Assembly: GCF_002917095.1 (NCBI RefSeq)
Contig: NZ_PQGA01000008.1
Span: 186,001-250,000, forward strand
From: Paraburkholderia eburnea
Lineage (GTDB): Bacteria; Pseudomonadota; Gammaproteobacteria; Burkholderiales; Burkholderiaceae
Length of the DNA stretch: 64,000 bases
Direction of reading: 5' to 3'
This document shows positions 9,154 through 18,987 of this stretch, piece after piece. Position numbers and translations under genes: made by a program. The first letter of the stretch is position 1; each line of letters starts with the position of its first letter. The notes below the pieces were generated by a model. That model was given only the letters and a program-made list of their open reading frames with translations, had not been told where the DNA came from and did no database searches.

Positions 9154-10707
9154 ATGCGCAACCGATTCTGGAAATCCGGCTTCAGCGGCTCGCTTTTGCT
9201 GAGCGCGCTGCTCGCTCTCGCGGGCTGCTCGCTGGCTCCGCACTACGACGTGCCCGCGGCACCCGGTGTTGCCGGGACGTTCAAGGAAGCGCCGCAACCG
9301 GCGCTCGCCACCGAAACGGTGGGCACATGGAAGACGGCGCAACCCTCGGAAGACCTCGCGCGCGGCGAATGGTGGAAAGTCTTCGACGACGCCACACTCG
9401 ATGCGCTCGAACAGCAAGCGCTCGACGCGAACCAGAACCTGAAAGCAGCAGCGGCGCGCGTGAGGGAAGCGCGCGCCCTGAACCAGACCGCGCGCGCCGG
9501 CCTGTTCCCCACGCTCGATGCGGGCTTCGGCCCGACGCGCGAGCGGGTGTCGGCGGCATCGTTGTTCGAGCCCGACGGCAGCAACGTGCCGCAACAAACC
9601 TTCTGGCGCGCGCAGGCAAGCGCGTCCTACGAGGTGGATCTGTTCGGTCGTGTAGCATCGACCGTCGACGCCGCCCACGCCGACACGCAGCAAAGCGAAG
9701 CGCTCTATCGCTCAGTTCTGCTGACGTTACAGGCAGACGTGGCACAAAACTACTTTGCGCTGCGCGAACTCGACGCCGAAGCGGCGGTGTACGCGCAGGG
9801 CGTGGCCTTGCGCGAGCACGCCTTGCAACTCGTGCAACGTCGCTATGCCGAAGGCGATATCGCCGAACTCGATCTGCAACTCGCCCAGGCCGAACTCGCC
9901 GCGGCGAAGTCCGATGCGATGACCGTGCAGCGCTTGCGCGCGGCGTCGGAACACGGCCTCGCCGTTCTGCTCGGCAAGGCGCCCGCTGATTTCTCGGTTG
10001 CCGCGAATCCGCTTGTGCCTGTCGATCTGCGCATTCCGCCGGGCCTGCCCTCGTCGCTGCTCGAACGGCGTCCCGACATCGCCGCCGCCGAACGCTCGAT
10101 GGCTGCCGCCAACGCGCGCATCGGCGTGGCGAAGGCGGCGTTTTTCCCGTCGCTCACGTTGACGGGAACGGGCGGCTTCGAATCGGCTACGCTCGGCGAC
10201 CTCTTCAAATGGAGCAGCCGCGCGTTCCTGCTCGGCCCGCTGGCGGGAACCGCGCTCACGGTTCCGCTATTCGACGGCGGCCGTCGCAAGGGCAATCTCG
10301 CGAATGCGCGCGCCGTCTACGACGAGGATGTCGCGAAGTATCGTCAGCAGGTGCTCGTCGCGTTCCGGGAAGTCGAGGACAATCTCTCCGACATGCGGAT
10401 TCTGGAAACGCAAACGCGCACGCAGGACGACGCGGTGAAGGCCTCGCAGCGCGCGGCGGATCTCGCGCGCAAGCAATACACGGAAGGCGCGGTGAGCTAT
10501 CTCGACGTGATCGACGCGCAGCGCGCCGTGTTGCAGGCAAGGCGCTCAGCGGTTCAGCTTCAGGGCGTGCAGGCCGCGGCCACCGTCAACCTGATACGCG
10601 CGCTGGGGGGCGGCTGGGGAGAAACGTCGCAGTCTTCGATGTCCGCGCCCACGCTCGGCTCGACAACGCCCGAGATGCCGACGCGAACCGAGGTCGCGCA
10701 ACGCTAA
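9154..10707 (+). CDS. RND efflux outer membrane lipoprotein, NodT family
   Basis: Outer-membrane factor of 517 aa (OprN/OpcM type). The signal peptide ends in a lipobox, LLALAGCSLAP, with the acylated Cys at about residue 25. Two TolC-type repeats follow, each with long Ala-rich helices, for example ALDANQNLKAAAARVREARA and FREVEDNLSDMRIL. AAGGAG lies upstream of the ATG. It is the last gene of the tripartite operon; a strong intrinsic terminator begins 24 bp after the stop. Confidence 0.94.
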   Translation: MRNRFWKSGFSGSLLLSALLALAGCSLAPHYDVPAAPGVAGTFKEAPQPALATETVGTWKTAQPSEDLARGEWWKVFDDATLDALEQQALDANQNLKAAAARVREARALNQTARAGLFPTLDAGFGPTRERVSAASLFEPDGSNVPQQTFWRAQASASYEVDLFGRVASTVDAAHADTQQSEALYRSVLLTLQADVAQNYFALRELDAEAAVYAQGVALREHALQLVQRRYAEGDIAELDLQLAQAELAAAKSDAMTVQRLRAASEHGLAVLLGKAPADFSVAANPLVPVDLRIPPGLPSSLLERRPDIAAAERSMAAANARIGVAKAAFFPSLTLTGTGGFESATLGDLFKWSSRAFLLGPLAGTALTVPLFDGGRRKGNLANARAVYDEDVAKYRQQVLVAFREVEDNLSDMRILETQTRTQDDAVKASQRAADLARKQYTEGAVSYLDVIDAQRAVLQARRSAVQLQGVQAAATVNLIRALGGGWGETSQSSMSAPTLGSTTPEMPTRTEVAQR

Positions 10708-10730
10708 CGGAGAAAGCGCGACACCAGACG

Positions 10731-10762
10731 AAAAACCCGTCCAGAGCATCGGACGGGTTTTT
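10731..10762 (+). terminator. Rho-independent terminator of RND operon
   Basis: Perfect 12-bp inverted repeat AAAAACCCGTCC / GGACGGGTTTTT with an 8-base loop, ending in a T run on the + strand. The A run on the left arm means it could also serve the LysR gene arriving from the other strand. Confidence 0.88.
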
Positions 10763-10806
10763 GCGCTACACAGTGCACGGAATGTTAACGGCCATGCACG
10801 CGGCTA

Positions 10807-11757
10807 TCAATCGACGCTACGCTGCAAGGTCTCGGCAAGGTGATTGACGACCGCTCGCGTTTTGGCTGCCATCTTCTGACCTAAAGAAATAATGGCGTGC
10901 ACGGGCGGGCCGTCCACATCGGCGGCGGCCAGAAGATGAACCAGACGGCCGGCCTTGACATAGGGAAGCGCGACCCTGTCGAGGATCTGCGCGACGCCGA
11001 ATCCGGCCACCGTCGCCTCGACGAGTGCCTGCCCGTCGGCGAGCACAAGCACCGGTTGCGGCGCGTAATCGCGCTGCACGCCGCCATCCTGCAGCGTCCA
11101 CGGACGCAGACGCCCGCTCGGCCCGCGAAACACGATCGCATCGTGCATGGCGAGATCGCCAATGTCGCTCACGTCACCGCGCTGCGCGAGATACTCGGGC
11201 GATGCGTAAAGGCCAAGCCGCAGATCGCACAGCTTGCGCACCGTGAGTTCGCTATCTTCGGGCAGCGCGCCGATGCGCACCACCACGTCCCAGCCCTCGC
11301 CGATCGGATCGGACATGCGGTCCGTGAGCGCCACTTCGAGCGTGACTTTTGGGTACGTCTCGCGCAGTGCACGAAAGCTGGGGAGCAGCAGGCGTCCAAA
11401 CCCTGCGGGCAAGTCGATCTTCACGCGGCCCGCCGGCTCCGAACGACGCGAGGCAAGCTGCTGTTCGGCTTCGCGCAAGCCGTCGAGCGCCAGTTGCGCG
11501 GCCTGCAGATAGGTTTCGCCGTCCTCGGTCAGCCGCACCGCACGCGTCGTGCGTTGGAAGAGCTTCGTGCCGAGGCGCGCCTCCAGCCGTTGCACGGCCT
11601 TGCCGACGTTCGACTTGCTGCTGCCGATGTCCTCAGCCGCACGCGTGAAACTGCCGCTCTGCGCAACCGCCACAAACACAGCAATTTCGTTGATGGGTGC
11701 ATCCTGGCGCTCGCTCATATGACGACCGTTTCGACCAGAGTCCGTGAATTCGCGCAC
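10807..11757 (-). CDS. LysR-family transcriptional regulator (with MFS transporter)
   Basis: LysR-type regulator of 316 aa. The winged HTH covers about residues 20-80 (FVAVAQSGSFTRAAEDIGSS, then GKAVQRLEARLGTKLFQRTT), and the effector-binding domain follows. The GTG at 11757 is chosen because GAAGGA lies 9 bases upstream, inside the end of the preceding MFS gene, which suggests translational coupling. An ATG at 11718 (MSERQDAP) is an alternative start. The GST and old-yellow-enzyme genes are transcribed away from the MFS gene, so this regulator could govern both arms. Confidence 0.88.
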   Translation of the reverse strand: MREFTDSGRNGRHMSERQDAPINEIAVFVAVAQSGSFTRAAEDIGSSKSNVGKAVQRLEARLGTKLFQRTTRAVRLTEDGETYLQAAQLALDGLREAEQQLASRRSEPAGRVKIDLPAGFGRLLLPSFRALRETYPKVTLEVALTDRMSDPIGEGWDVVVRIGALPEDSELTVRKLCDLRLGLYASPEYLAQRGDVSDIGDLAMHDAIVFRGPSGRLRPWTLQDGGVQRDYAPQPVLVLADGQALVEATVAGFGVAQILDRVALPYVKAGRLVHLLAAADVDGPPVHAIISLGQKMAAKTRAVVNHLAETLQRSVD

Positions 11758-11770
11758 TTTATCAGTTCCT

Positions 11771-13360
11771 TCAGGCGTTCGCCGATTCGTTCAGACGCTT
11801 TTCGGGCGATGCATTTTCCACTGCGTTATCCTCGGGGCCGCCGCCTTGATCCGGCATGCGACCGAGGAATGCAAACGTTGCGACCGCCGCCAACAAGGTG
11901 ATGACGATCAGGACGTGCAGGAGGCTCGTAAAGGCGTCCGCGTAGCTCAGCGCAAGCGCGCGGCGGCTGACTTCAGGCAGGATCGCGGCGGCGTGCGCCA
12001 TGTCTCCCGCCGTAATGCGATGCGCCGCCTCGGCCACGCGCGCCGCGCCTTGCGCGCCCGCATCCGCTACGACGTGCGCGAGGCTCGTATGGACCAGCGC
12101 GGCCAGCACCGCCGTGGCGATCGCCAGCGCAATGCCCTCGCCTGCCACGCGCGTCGTACTGAAGATGCCTGCCGCCATGCCCGCGCGCTCCTTCGGCACG
12201 ACGCTCACGGACAGGCCGTCCATCAAGCCCCACGGCATGCCCGCGCCCGTGCCGATCACGATCATCGGTGCGATCAACGCTGTGCCCGACGTGCCGAAAT
12301 CGACAAGACTGAGCCAGTAGAGTCCCGCCGCCGCCACCAGGAAACCAATTCCCGACAACACGCCCGCAGAAACCCAGCGAGTGAACGACGCGACCAGCAC
12401 CGGCACCACGAGCATCGGTGCCGAAAGCGCAATCATCAGCAAACCCGCGTCGATCTCGCTGAGACCTTGCGCGCCGATGAACCGCAACGGCAGTATCACG
12501 ATCAGCACGATGTAGCAATAGCACGTGCCCACGGGCAGCATCTGCACGCCGACGAAGCGTGCGTAGCGAAAGAGACTCAGTTCCAGCATCGGCCGCGCAA
12601 CGCGGCTCTCCACGATGACGAAGGCCACGAGCAATATCGCCGAAGCGATCAGCAACCCGACGACAAGCGGACTGCTCCAACCGCTTTCCGGAGCCTGAAT
12701 CACGCCGAACGTGAACAGCGCGAGCGTGGCCGTGAACGTAATCGTGCCGGGGTAATCGAGTCCCGTCGCGCCCGGGTCGCGCGTTTCCCGCATGCGCGGC
12801 ACGCCAAACACGAACGCCGCCACGCCGATCGCCGCGATGACCGCGAAAATCGAGCGCCAGCCGAACCAGTCGATCAGCACGCCCGCCATCAGTGGACCGA
12901 ACGCGAGGCCAATGCCGAAACTCGTGCCGAGCATACTGAACGCGCGCGTGCGCGCGTGCCCTTCGAACTCCTGCGCGAGCGAGGCTGCGCCGCTAGACAG
13001 CGAGGCGGCAGCAAACACGCCCTGTGCGGCCCGCAGCAGATCGAGACACACGACCGAGGGCGCGAAGCTCATCGCCGCCGACGTGAGAATGAACCCGCCC
13101 AGACCGATGACGAAGAGTTTCTTGCGCCCGAACTGGTCGGCCAGCGCGCCGGCCGCCATCAGCAGGCTACCGAAGGTCAGCATGAATGCGTTGGTGATCC
13201 ACGTGAGCGACGTGGCGTCGCCGCCGAGATCGCGGCCAATGGCCGGTGTCGCCACCGCGCCACCCGAGAACGAAAGCGGCAGCACGAGAGCGGCAAGGCA
13301 CACGGCGGCGAGGACAGGCAGCGTGTTGCGCCCCGCCATGTTTGACGAAGAAACAGACAT
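11771..13360 (-). CDS. MFS transporter, DHA2 (14-TM, EmrB/QacA-like)
   Basis: Major facilitator of 529 aa with about 14 hydrophobic segments, the DHA2 drug:H+ antiporter layout. The loop between TM2 and TM3 has the motif-A-like ADQFGRKKLFVIG, and TM5 has the antiporter motif-C-like GIGLAFGPLMAGVLIDWFGW. It probably exports toxic organic compounds; the substrate is unknown. It is followed 13 bp later by a LysR gene in the same transcript. The start at 13360 (MSVSSSN) is assumed; ATG at 13339 is also possible. Confidence 0.9.
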   Translation of the reverse strand: MSVSSSNMAGRNTLPVLAAVCLAALVLPLSFSGGAVATPAIGRDLGGDATSLTWITNAFMLTFGSLLMAAGALADQFGRKKLFVIGLGGFILTSAAMSFAPSVVCLDLLRAAQGVFAAASLSSGAASLAQEFEGHARTRAFSMLGTSFGIGLAFGPLMAGVLIDWFGWRSIFAVIAAIGVAAFVFGVPRMRETRDPGATGLDYPGTITFTATLALFTFGVIQAPESGWSSPLVVGLLIASAILLVAFVIVESRVARPMLELSLFRYARFVGVQMLPVGTCYCYIVLIVILPLRFIGAQGLSEIDAGLLMIALSAPMLVVPVLVASFTRWVSAGVLSGIGFLVAAAGLYWLSLVDFGTSGTALIAPMIVIGTGAGMPWGLMDGLSVSVVPKERAGMAAGIFSTTRVAGEGIALAIATAVLAALVHTSLAHVVADAGAQGAARVAEAAHRITAGDMAHAAAILPEVSRRALALSYADAFTSLLHVLIVITLLAAVATFAFLGRMPDQGGGPEDNAVENASPEKRLNESANA

Positions 13361-13679
13361 GATCGAGAGGTATCCGGTGAAGGCGGAATCGGCGCAAACG
13401 CAGCCGCGCGTTGCGCACGCCGCCGTGATGTGGGCTCACCATTTTCCGGAATGCGCGCAAGCCGATAAACCACGCGGCAGTGTTCACTGCGTCTCCCGGG
13501 TCGCGACAATGCCGCGCTCGAAATGGGTTGCGGATTGTCGCCGCCGCAGCGACGGACTGGCGCTTCGTGCGTCGTTTATCGCGCCGGCGAAACCACCCAT
13601 ACTTCGCTTCAACGGTGCCGGCAACGACGCCACGACTCCTCCATAGATTCCCCGATACCCTCGCTCAAGGACCGCAATC
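13361..13679. promoter_or_regulatory. Divergent promoter region between MFS-LysR and GST-OYE
   Basis: This 319-bp gap separates an operon on the - strand from one on the + strand, so it should contain both promoters and the LysR binding sites. I see no gene in it and cannot place the -35/-10 boxes with confidence. Confidence 0.5.
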
Positions 13680-14321
13680 ATGAAGCTCTATATCGCCAAG
13701 GCAACCTGCTCGCTCGCCGTGCAAACCATCGCGAACGAACTCGGTCTCGCCCCCGAACTCGTGCACTTCGACGTGTTCGGCAAGTCCACCTCGAACGGCT
13801 CGGCGTTCGCTGACGTCAACCCTTTGCTGTACGTCCCGGCACTGGCGCTCGAAAATGACAACGACGATGTCCTCACGGAAACGGTCTCGATTGTGTCGTA
13901 TCTCGCCGACCAGCATCCGGCTTCCGGTCTGATTCCGCGACACGGCACAATGGAGCGCGTCTACATGGACCAGTTGCTGACGTTTCTCGCCACCGAGATC
14001 GCGCAAAAGCACATCCCGCTGATGCGCAAGCTGATGACGCCCGAAGGCATCGCCTTCCACACGAACAAGCTCCAGAGCGCGTATGGCGTGCTGAACCAGC
14101 GCCTGGCTGACGGCCGTGCGTATTTGACCGGCGAACAGTTCACCGTTGCCGACGCCTATGTCTGGGCCACGATGTGGCACGAGCGCTCCGGCGTGAAGCT
14201 CGACCATCTGGAACATTTGATGGCCTACGTGGCGCGTGTAGAAGCGCGTGAGTCTGCGCAAAAAGCGCTCAGAGACGAAGCCGAAATTGTTGCGCGTCAC
14301 GAAGCGTCACTGGAGTCCTAA
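13680..14321 (+). CDS. Glutathione S-transferase-like protein
   Basis: Cytosolic GST of 213 aa. The thioredoxin-fold N-terminal domain runs MKLYIAKATCSLAVQTIANE, with the Cys-Ser at residues 10-11 where beta-class GSTs have their catalytic Cys. The NPLLYVPAL segment supplies the cis-Pro, and TETVSIVSYLADQHP supplies the glutathione-binding Glu/Thr-Ser site. An all-alpha C-terminal domain follows with the usual LTGEQFTVADAYVW motif. AAGGA precedes the ATG. It lies 53 bp upstream of an old-yellow-enzyme gene, a pairing that suggests defence against electrophiles. Confidence 0.88.
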   Translation: MKLYIAKATCSLAVQTIANELGLAPELVHFDVFGKSTSNGSAFADVNPLLYVPALALENDNDDVLTETVSIVSYLADQHPASGLIPRHGTMERVYMDQLLTFLATEIAQKHIPLMRKLMTPEGIAFHTNKLQSAYGVLNQRLADGRAYLTGEQFTVADAYVWATMWHERSGVKLDHLEHLMAYVARVEARESAQKALRDEAEIVARHEASLES

Positions 14322-14374
14322 GCAAAACGAAGGAGTCGATATCGGTACACCCACCCTCGGAACGACACATCGCC

Positions 14375-15562
14375 ATGCAAAACACCCATGACACACCGGC
14401 TTCTACCGGCCCCGTCGAGGCGATACCCGCTTCGCACACGGCGAAGCTCTTCGAGCCCGTGCAGGCTGGATCGCTGCGACTCGGAAATCGCATCGTCATG
14501 TCGCCGATGACGCGTACGATGGCCCCAGATGGCGTGCCCGGCGAAGCGAACGCCGCGTACTATCGCAAGCGAGCGGCGGGCGGCGCGGGACTCATCATCA
14601 CCGAAGGCACGTGGATTCCGCATGATGCCGCAGCCAATGAAGCAGACGTACCGAAGATGTACGGCGTGCCGGCGCTGGCCGGCTGGAAGAAGGTGGTCGA
14701 TGCCGTACACGCCGAAGCCACGCCCATCATTGCGCAGCTGTGGCATGTCGGGCAGATGAAGCAGCATACCGTCGACGGGCTATACGCCGGGAAGGGCGCC
14801 GGTTATCGTCCGCCGCGTCGCGTGGGACCCTCGGGCCTCTTCGGCGGCATCGGCAAGCCGACCACCCTCGATGGCGAACCCGCCGTCACAGCCGATCTGG
14901 AGGCCATCGTCGAAGCCTATGGCAAGGCGGCCATCAACGCGAAGATGACCGGCTTCGACGGCATCGAGCTTCACGCGGCACACGGCTATCTGCTCGACCA
15001 GTTCCTTTGGCCGGGAACCAACCGTCGTACCGACGAATGGGGTGGATCGCTCGCCAATCGCGCCCGGCTCGTGGCCAACGCAGTTGCCGAAATCCGCCGC
15101 ATGACGGGGCCCGATTTTGCGATCTCTTTGCGCATCTCGCAGTGGAAGGTGCAGGATTTCAAGGCGCGGAACTTCGAGACGCCCGAGGCGCTCGAGGCGT
15201 TCGCTCGCCTCATGGTGGACGCCGGTGTCGATGTGTTCCACTGCTCGACGCGCCGCTTCTGGGACACCGAGTTCGGCTCCGATCGCAACCTCGCAGCGTG
15301 GACAAAGCAAGTCTCCGGCAAACCGACCATTACTGTGGGTTCGGTCGGCATGACGGGCGAACATATCGATACGCTGATGGGCGAAGGCAGCAGCGTCGCA
15401 GCACTGGATTATCTGCTCGCCCTTGTCGATCGCGGCGATTTCGATCTGGTGGCCGTGGGTCGAGGCATGCTGGTCGATCCAGACTGGGCCAACAAGGTTC
15501 GTGACGGACGCATCGATCAGTTGAGGGACTGGGATCCGGAAGTGCTCAAGGATCTCGTGTAG
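14375..15562 (+). CDS. NADH:flavin oxidoreductase, old yellow enzyme family
   Basis: FMN-dependent TIM-barrel ene-reductase of 395 aa. Visible landmarks are the N-terminal KLFEPVQAGSLRLGNRIVMSPMTR, QLWHVGQM, the active-site block ELHAAHGYLLDQFLWP (His-His pair near residues 205-208), RTDEWGGSL, and the C-terminal AVGRGMLVDPDWANKV phosphate-binding loop. It reduces activated alkenes, quinones or nitro compounds; the specific substrate is unknown. An unused GAAGGAG lies about 40 bp before the ATG. It is probably co-transcribed with the GST. Confidence 0.92.
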   Translation: MQNTHDTPASTGPVEAIPASHTAKLFEPVQAGSLRLGNRIVMSPMTRTMAPDGVPGEANAAYYRKRAAGGAGLIITEGTWIPHDAAANEADVPKMYGVPALAGWKKVVDAVHAEATPIIAQLWHVGQMKQHTVDGLYAGKGAGYRPPRRVGPSGLFGGIGKPTTLDGEPAVTADLEAIVEAYGKAAINAKMTGFDGIELHAAHGYLLDQFLWPGTNRRTDEWGGSLANRARLVANAVAEIRRMTGPDFAISLRISQWKVQDFKARNFETPEALEAFARLMVDAGVDVFHCSTRRFWDTEFGSDRNLAAWTKQVSGKPTITVGSVGMTGEHIDTLMGEGSSVAALDYLLALVDRGDFDLVAVGRGMLVDPDWANKVRDGRIDQLRDWDPEVLKDLV

Positions 15563-15906
15563 CGCAAGGCGAGTGGGTGGATCAGATCTCGGTTTTGCGT
15601 TGGCATTAACGAATGCGAACGCCCTGCGGTCCGCACATCTGGATTGATCAGCGGTCGGTAGAGGAACGGACACAACCAGCCTGAAAGCGGACATCCGTGT
15701 TAGTGCGTTGACTGGTTGCTCAGGGTCGTGTGCTGCCGATCGCGGCCGTGTGCGCTTCGGGCAGCCCATGCCAGTGGTCGGCCATAGCAGTCGGTCGGGA
15801 CAGGTGCGCAAAGCGTCGCCAATCGGTGGACAAACTGCGGGAATACGCCCCACACGTCCCATCTGCTAGGCAGCCCAAGAGCCCCGGGCAACCGGCATCA
15901 GCGGAG
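15563..15906. other. intergenic region, no gene supported
   Basis: Short overlapping frames occur here on both strands but none has recognisable protein similarity, a ribosome-binding site or consistent codon use. It separates converging genes, so no promoter is expected. Confidence 0.45.
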
Positions 15907-16647
15907 TTATGGAGCCGTTGCCGACGCCGCCGCAGGTCTAAGCGGATCCACAAGGCTGTAGTTGTAGAGCTCCCAGTTAAGGTCATCGGCGCTCGCGCCG
16001 TAATAATAATTTGTGCTCACGTGCTTGATGACGCGTTTGACGGACGGCGCATACCAGTAGGTTTCCGTGAATGTGCTCTCGCGGTGGTACGCGCCTTTGA
16101 AGATGCGGTCAACCTCGCCGCGTGCCACGAGTCTGAAAGCAAAAAAATCGCCGGCAACCACGTGAACTATCTCCGCAGCCTCCACTGTAACGTGATGCGC
16201 AACCCAGCTTGTCTGCCGCCCGATGGCCGTGACGGTATAGTGTTCGTCCCAACTTGCCCCTACTGAGAGCGGGAAATGTACATAGCCGCGCCCAGGATCA
16301 TATTGCGTCGGACCGGCTACAGTCACGGCGCCCGCGCTATTGAGGTCGATTTCGTACGTCATTCCGCTGGTCGTTTTCACCGCTATCCGGGTCTGCTGAG
16401 GGGTCACCTCGATTACTGTCTGACGCGGAGGGTGCTGCGAGTTCGGGTCCCCCCGGGTTGGCCCAATGGCCCAGGTATCGCCCACCCTAAAGACAGGCGT
16501 ATCGGCTTGCGAAACCGGCTGGATCGTCGATTGCTCGCCAGCCGCGAATGTCAGAAACACGGGTGACAGGATCGCAAATAGTGCAACTCTCGCTGCCGGT
16601 CGGTGGCCACAAGGCGCGCAGCACTTCTCGAAAAGAGATCTTTTCAT
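15907..16647 (-). CDS. Secreted protein of unknown function
   Basis: Protein of 246 aa with a positively charged start and a hydrophobic stretch (VALFAILSPVFLTFAAGE), which makes a signal peptide with cleavage near residue 37 likely. The mature part is rich in beta-strand-like segments. It includes FRVGDTW, YVHFPLSVGASWDEHYTV and TETYWYAPSVKRVIKHVS, features seen in periplasmic DUF3108-like proteins. I cannot name a function. Codon use is coding-like and the frame is uninterrupted. It has no obvious operon partner. Confidence 0.7.
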   Translation of the reverse strand: MKRSLFEKCCAPCGHRPAARVALFAILSPVFLTFAAGEQSTIQPVSQADTPVFRVGDTWAIGPTRGDPNSQHPPRQTVIEVTPQQTRIAVKTTSGMTYEIDLNSAGAVTVAGPTQYDPGRGYVHFPLSVGASWDEHYTVTAIGRQTSWVAHHVTVEAAEIVHVVAGDFFAFRLVARGEVDRIFKGAYHRESTFTETYWYAPSVKRVIKHVSTNYYYGASADDLNWELYNYSLVDPLRPAAASATAP

Positions 16648-17142
16648 AGTGTTGCTCCCTCCTTGCGAGAGCAGGGAAGCGTCGACCTGGCGCTAGTCAT
16701 CGTAAGCTATGGAGAAACTACCGAAACCTTCCCGGGCAGTTGCGGCGCGGAATTACATCAGAAATATGTCGCTTGAAAGCGCTTCCGCGATGTGCGGTAT
16801 CGCGCACATGGTGGCGTCGGCACAACGACACCGGTCTTAGCCCGACGTCGCTACGAACGCGAGCCGTGATCGCAGCGGTCGATGGTCGCCGTAACTGGTC
16901 AGCGCGGCATCCGATGCCACGGCTTTTGGGCGATATGCGACCGTAGACCCGCTGTTCCTGCAGGCGGCTGGACATCAGAACGGGAAGGTCCCAGCCCGGC
17001 CAGCAGCGAACATCTGGAGCGGACACATAATCGCCCGCGTCCATGCGGCTAGCGGCCTTTCCCTCGTACCTCTCGTACCCCACGTCAGCCGAAGACTGCG
17101 GTTCGGAGCCCTCCTCTACCGCAAAGCGACGCACAAGCGCTT
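16648..17142. other. intergenic region, no gene supported
   Basis: About 495 bp between the secreted protein and a MocR fragment. An open frame on the - strand (16718-17152) has Arg/Ser-rich composition without domain features and is probably chance. The promoter of the secreted-protein gene should lie near 16650-16720. Confidence 0.4.
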
Positions 17143-17355
17143 CTACGCGCATGCACTCAATGCGGCCGCGAAGCGCTTGTCCGCGAGATAGGCCACATTG
17201 AAACGGCAGTAACCCGACACATGATCGGCCTTGGGAGAAAATACAGCCCCCGGTGCGAGAATCACCCCTTGCTTGATAAGCGCTTCGGCAAGTTTCATCT
17301 GCTGCACGGCCGAATCGTCAAATCCGAATATCGCGGCCGTGCGACGCACGGGCAA
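17143..17355 (-). pseudogene. C-terminal fragment of a MocR/PdxR-type PLP aminotransferase
   Basis: The 70-codon frame reads AEALIKQGVILAPGAVFSP and ends YCRFNVAYLADKRFAAAL. That is the extreme C terminus of the aminotransferase-like domain in MocR (GntR-fusion) regulators. The roughly 400 upstream residues (HTH and PLP-binding Lys) are missing, as the yejF-like gene begins just beyond. It is a remnant. Confidence 0.65.
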
Positions 17356-17388
17356 ACTCGAAATTTTCGAGGTGCAAGTTCCAGGACT

Positions 17389-18987
17389 CTACGCCGCCGA
17401 GCGAACCAGCGTCCGCGTATAGACGTGCTGCGGCTGCGCCAGCACAGCCTCGGTTTCTCCGCTCTCGACAATTTGTCCGCCGTGCATCACGACAAGTCGA
17501 TGCGAGACCGCGCGCAGCACGTCGATGTCGTGGCTGATGAACACATAACTCAGCCGATGCCGCATTTGCAGGGTCGTCAGCAGTTCAAGAATCTGCTTCT
17601 GGATCGACACGTCGAGTGCGCTCGTCGGCTCGTCGAGCACGAGAATGCGCGGATCGACGGCGAGCGCGCGCGCAATCGCAACACGCTGCCGCTGGCCGCC
17701 CGAAAACGCCGCCGGATACCGCGTAGCGGCGTCGGCGGGCAAGCCGGTTTCCGCAAGCAGCGCCGCCACGCGCGCACGCCGCGCCTCGCGCGTCATGCGC
17801 GGATGGTGCAGCGCCAGTCCTTCCTCGACGATCTCCCCCACGCTCATGCGCGGCGCCAACGAAGCAAACGGGTCCTGAAACACCATCTGCACGTGGGCGG
17901 CGCGTTCGAGACGCGTTGCCGGTTGATCCGCGCTTTCGAGCGCCGCGTAGCGGATCGCGCCGGCCGTCGGTGTCACAAGGCCAACCAGCGATGCCGCCAG
18001 CGTCGACTTCCCGCAGCCCGATTCGCCGAGCACGCCGAGCGTCTCGCCTTCGCGCAGTTGCAGATCGATACCTTGCAGCACCGCGGGCGTCTCGCTGCGA
18101 AAGAGGCCGCGCCAGCCGCGCGCGCGCGTGCGATAGCCGGCGCGCAGCGCGCTCACTTCGAGCACGCCCGGTGCATCGGCGGCCACCGGCGTTAGCGTGC
18201 GGCGCGGCGCGCTGTCGAACAGTTTGCGCGTGTACGGGTGCCGCTGCGCCGCGAACAGCGCTTCGGTCGCGCCCTGCTCCACGATCTCGCCGTGCTGCAT
18301 GACCGCCACGCGATGCGCGAAACGGCGCACCAGATGCAGGTCGTGGGTGATGAGCAGAATGGCGAGGCCGCGCCCGTCGGCGTCCGCTTCCTGAAGCCCG
18401 ATGAGCAGATCGACGATCTGCCTGCGCACCGTCACGTCGAGCGCCGTGGTCGGCTCGTCGGCGATCAGCAAACGCGGGTTGCACGCGAGCGCCATCGCAA
18501 TCATCGCGCGTTGCCGCTGGCCGCCCGAAAGCTGATGCGGGTAGGCATCGACCTTGCGCTCCGGCTCGATGATGCCCGTGCGCCGCAGCAGCGCGATCGC
18601 CCGCTCGCGCGCCGCTGCCCCGCGCAGCCCCCCATGCAGCCGCAGACTTTCGGCGATCTGCCGCCCAACAGTCTTGAGCGGATTGAGCGCGGTCATGGGC
18701 TCCTGGAACACCATCGCGACATCACGGCCGCGCGTCGCGCGCCATTGCGCGTCGCTGCGGCCCAGCAGTTCCTGGCCCGCGAGCCGCACGCTGCCGCTCA
18801 CGCGCGCGGCGTCGGCCAGCCCAAGCAGCGCGAGCGCGGTCAGGCTCTTGCCCGAGCCCGATTCGCCCACCAGCGCGACCCGCTCGCCGCGCGCGATCGT
18901 CAAGTCGATTCCATGCACGATGGGCCGCGCGCCGATGCGGATATTCAGGTTTTCGACTTCGAGTACGGCTGGCGTGTGAGTCGTCAT
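17389..18987 (-). CDS. yejF: Peptide ABC transporter ATP-binding protein with two ABC domains (YejF-like)
   Basis: Fused double ATPase of 532 aa. Module 1 has Walker A GESGSGKS near residue 40, signature [15 protein letters not shown] and Walker [13 protein letters not shown]. Module 2 has [25 protein letters not shown] and [12 protein letters not shown]. This two-in-one layout is that of YejF in the YejABEF oligopeptide/microcin C importer. The start overlaps the end of the yejE-like gene by 4 bases (ATGA). It is the last gene of the unit. Confidence 0.92.
   Translation of the reverse strand: MTTHTPAVLEVENLNIRIGARPIVHGIDLTIARGERVALVGESGSGKSLTALALLGLADAARVSGSVRLAGQELLGRSDAQWRATRGRDVAMVFQEPMTALNPLKTVGRQIAESLRLHGGLRGAAARERAIALLRRTGIIEPERKVDAYPHQLSGGQRQRAMIAMALACNPRLLIADEPTTALDVTVRRQIVDLLIGLQEADADGRGLAILLITHDLHLVRRFAHRVAVMQHGEIVEQGATEALFAAQRHPYTRKLFDSAPRRTLTPVAADAPGVLEVSALRAGYRTRARGWRGLFRSETPAVLQGIDLQLREGETLGVLGESGCGKSTLAASLVGLVTPTAGAIRYAALESADQPATRLERAAHVQMVFQDPFASLAPRMSVGEIVEEGLALHHPRMTREARRARVAALLAETGLPADAATRYPAAFSGGQRQRVAIARALAVDPRILVLDEPTSALDVSIQKQILELLTTLQMRHRLSYVFISHDIDVLRAVSHRLVVMHGGQIVESGETEAVLAQPQHVYTRTLVRSAA

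Noticed and set aside
11744..13345. Long + strand frame opposite the MFS transporter
   Set aside because: Composed of Arg/His/Gln/Glu-rich shadow sequence with no domain; the MFS frame on the - strand has clear TM segments and motifs.
15563..15906. Possible short gene on either strand after the old-yellow-enzyme gene
   Set aside because: Several overlapping short frames, none with ribosome-binding site or recognisable similarity.
16718..17152. 144-codon frame on the - strand
   Set aside because: No start-site support, no motif and unusual composition; more likely chance in a decayed region.
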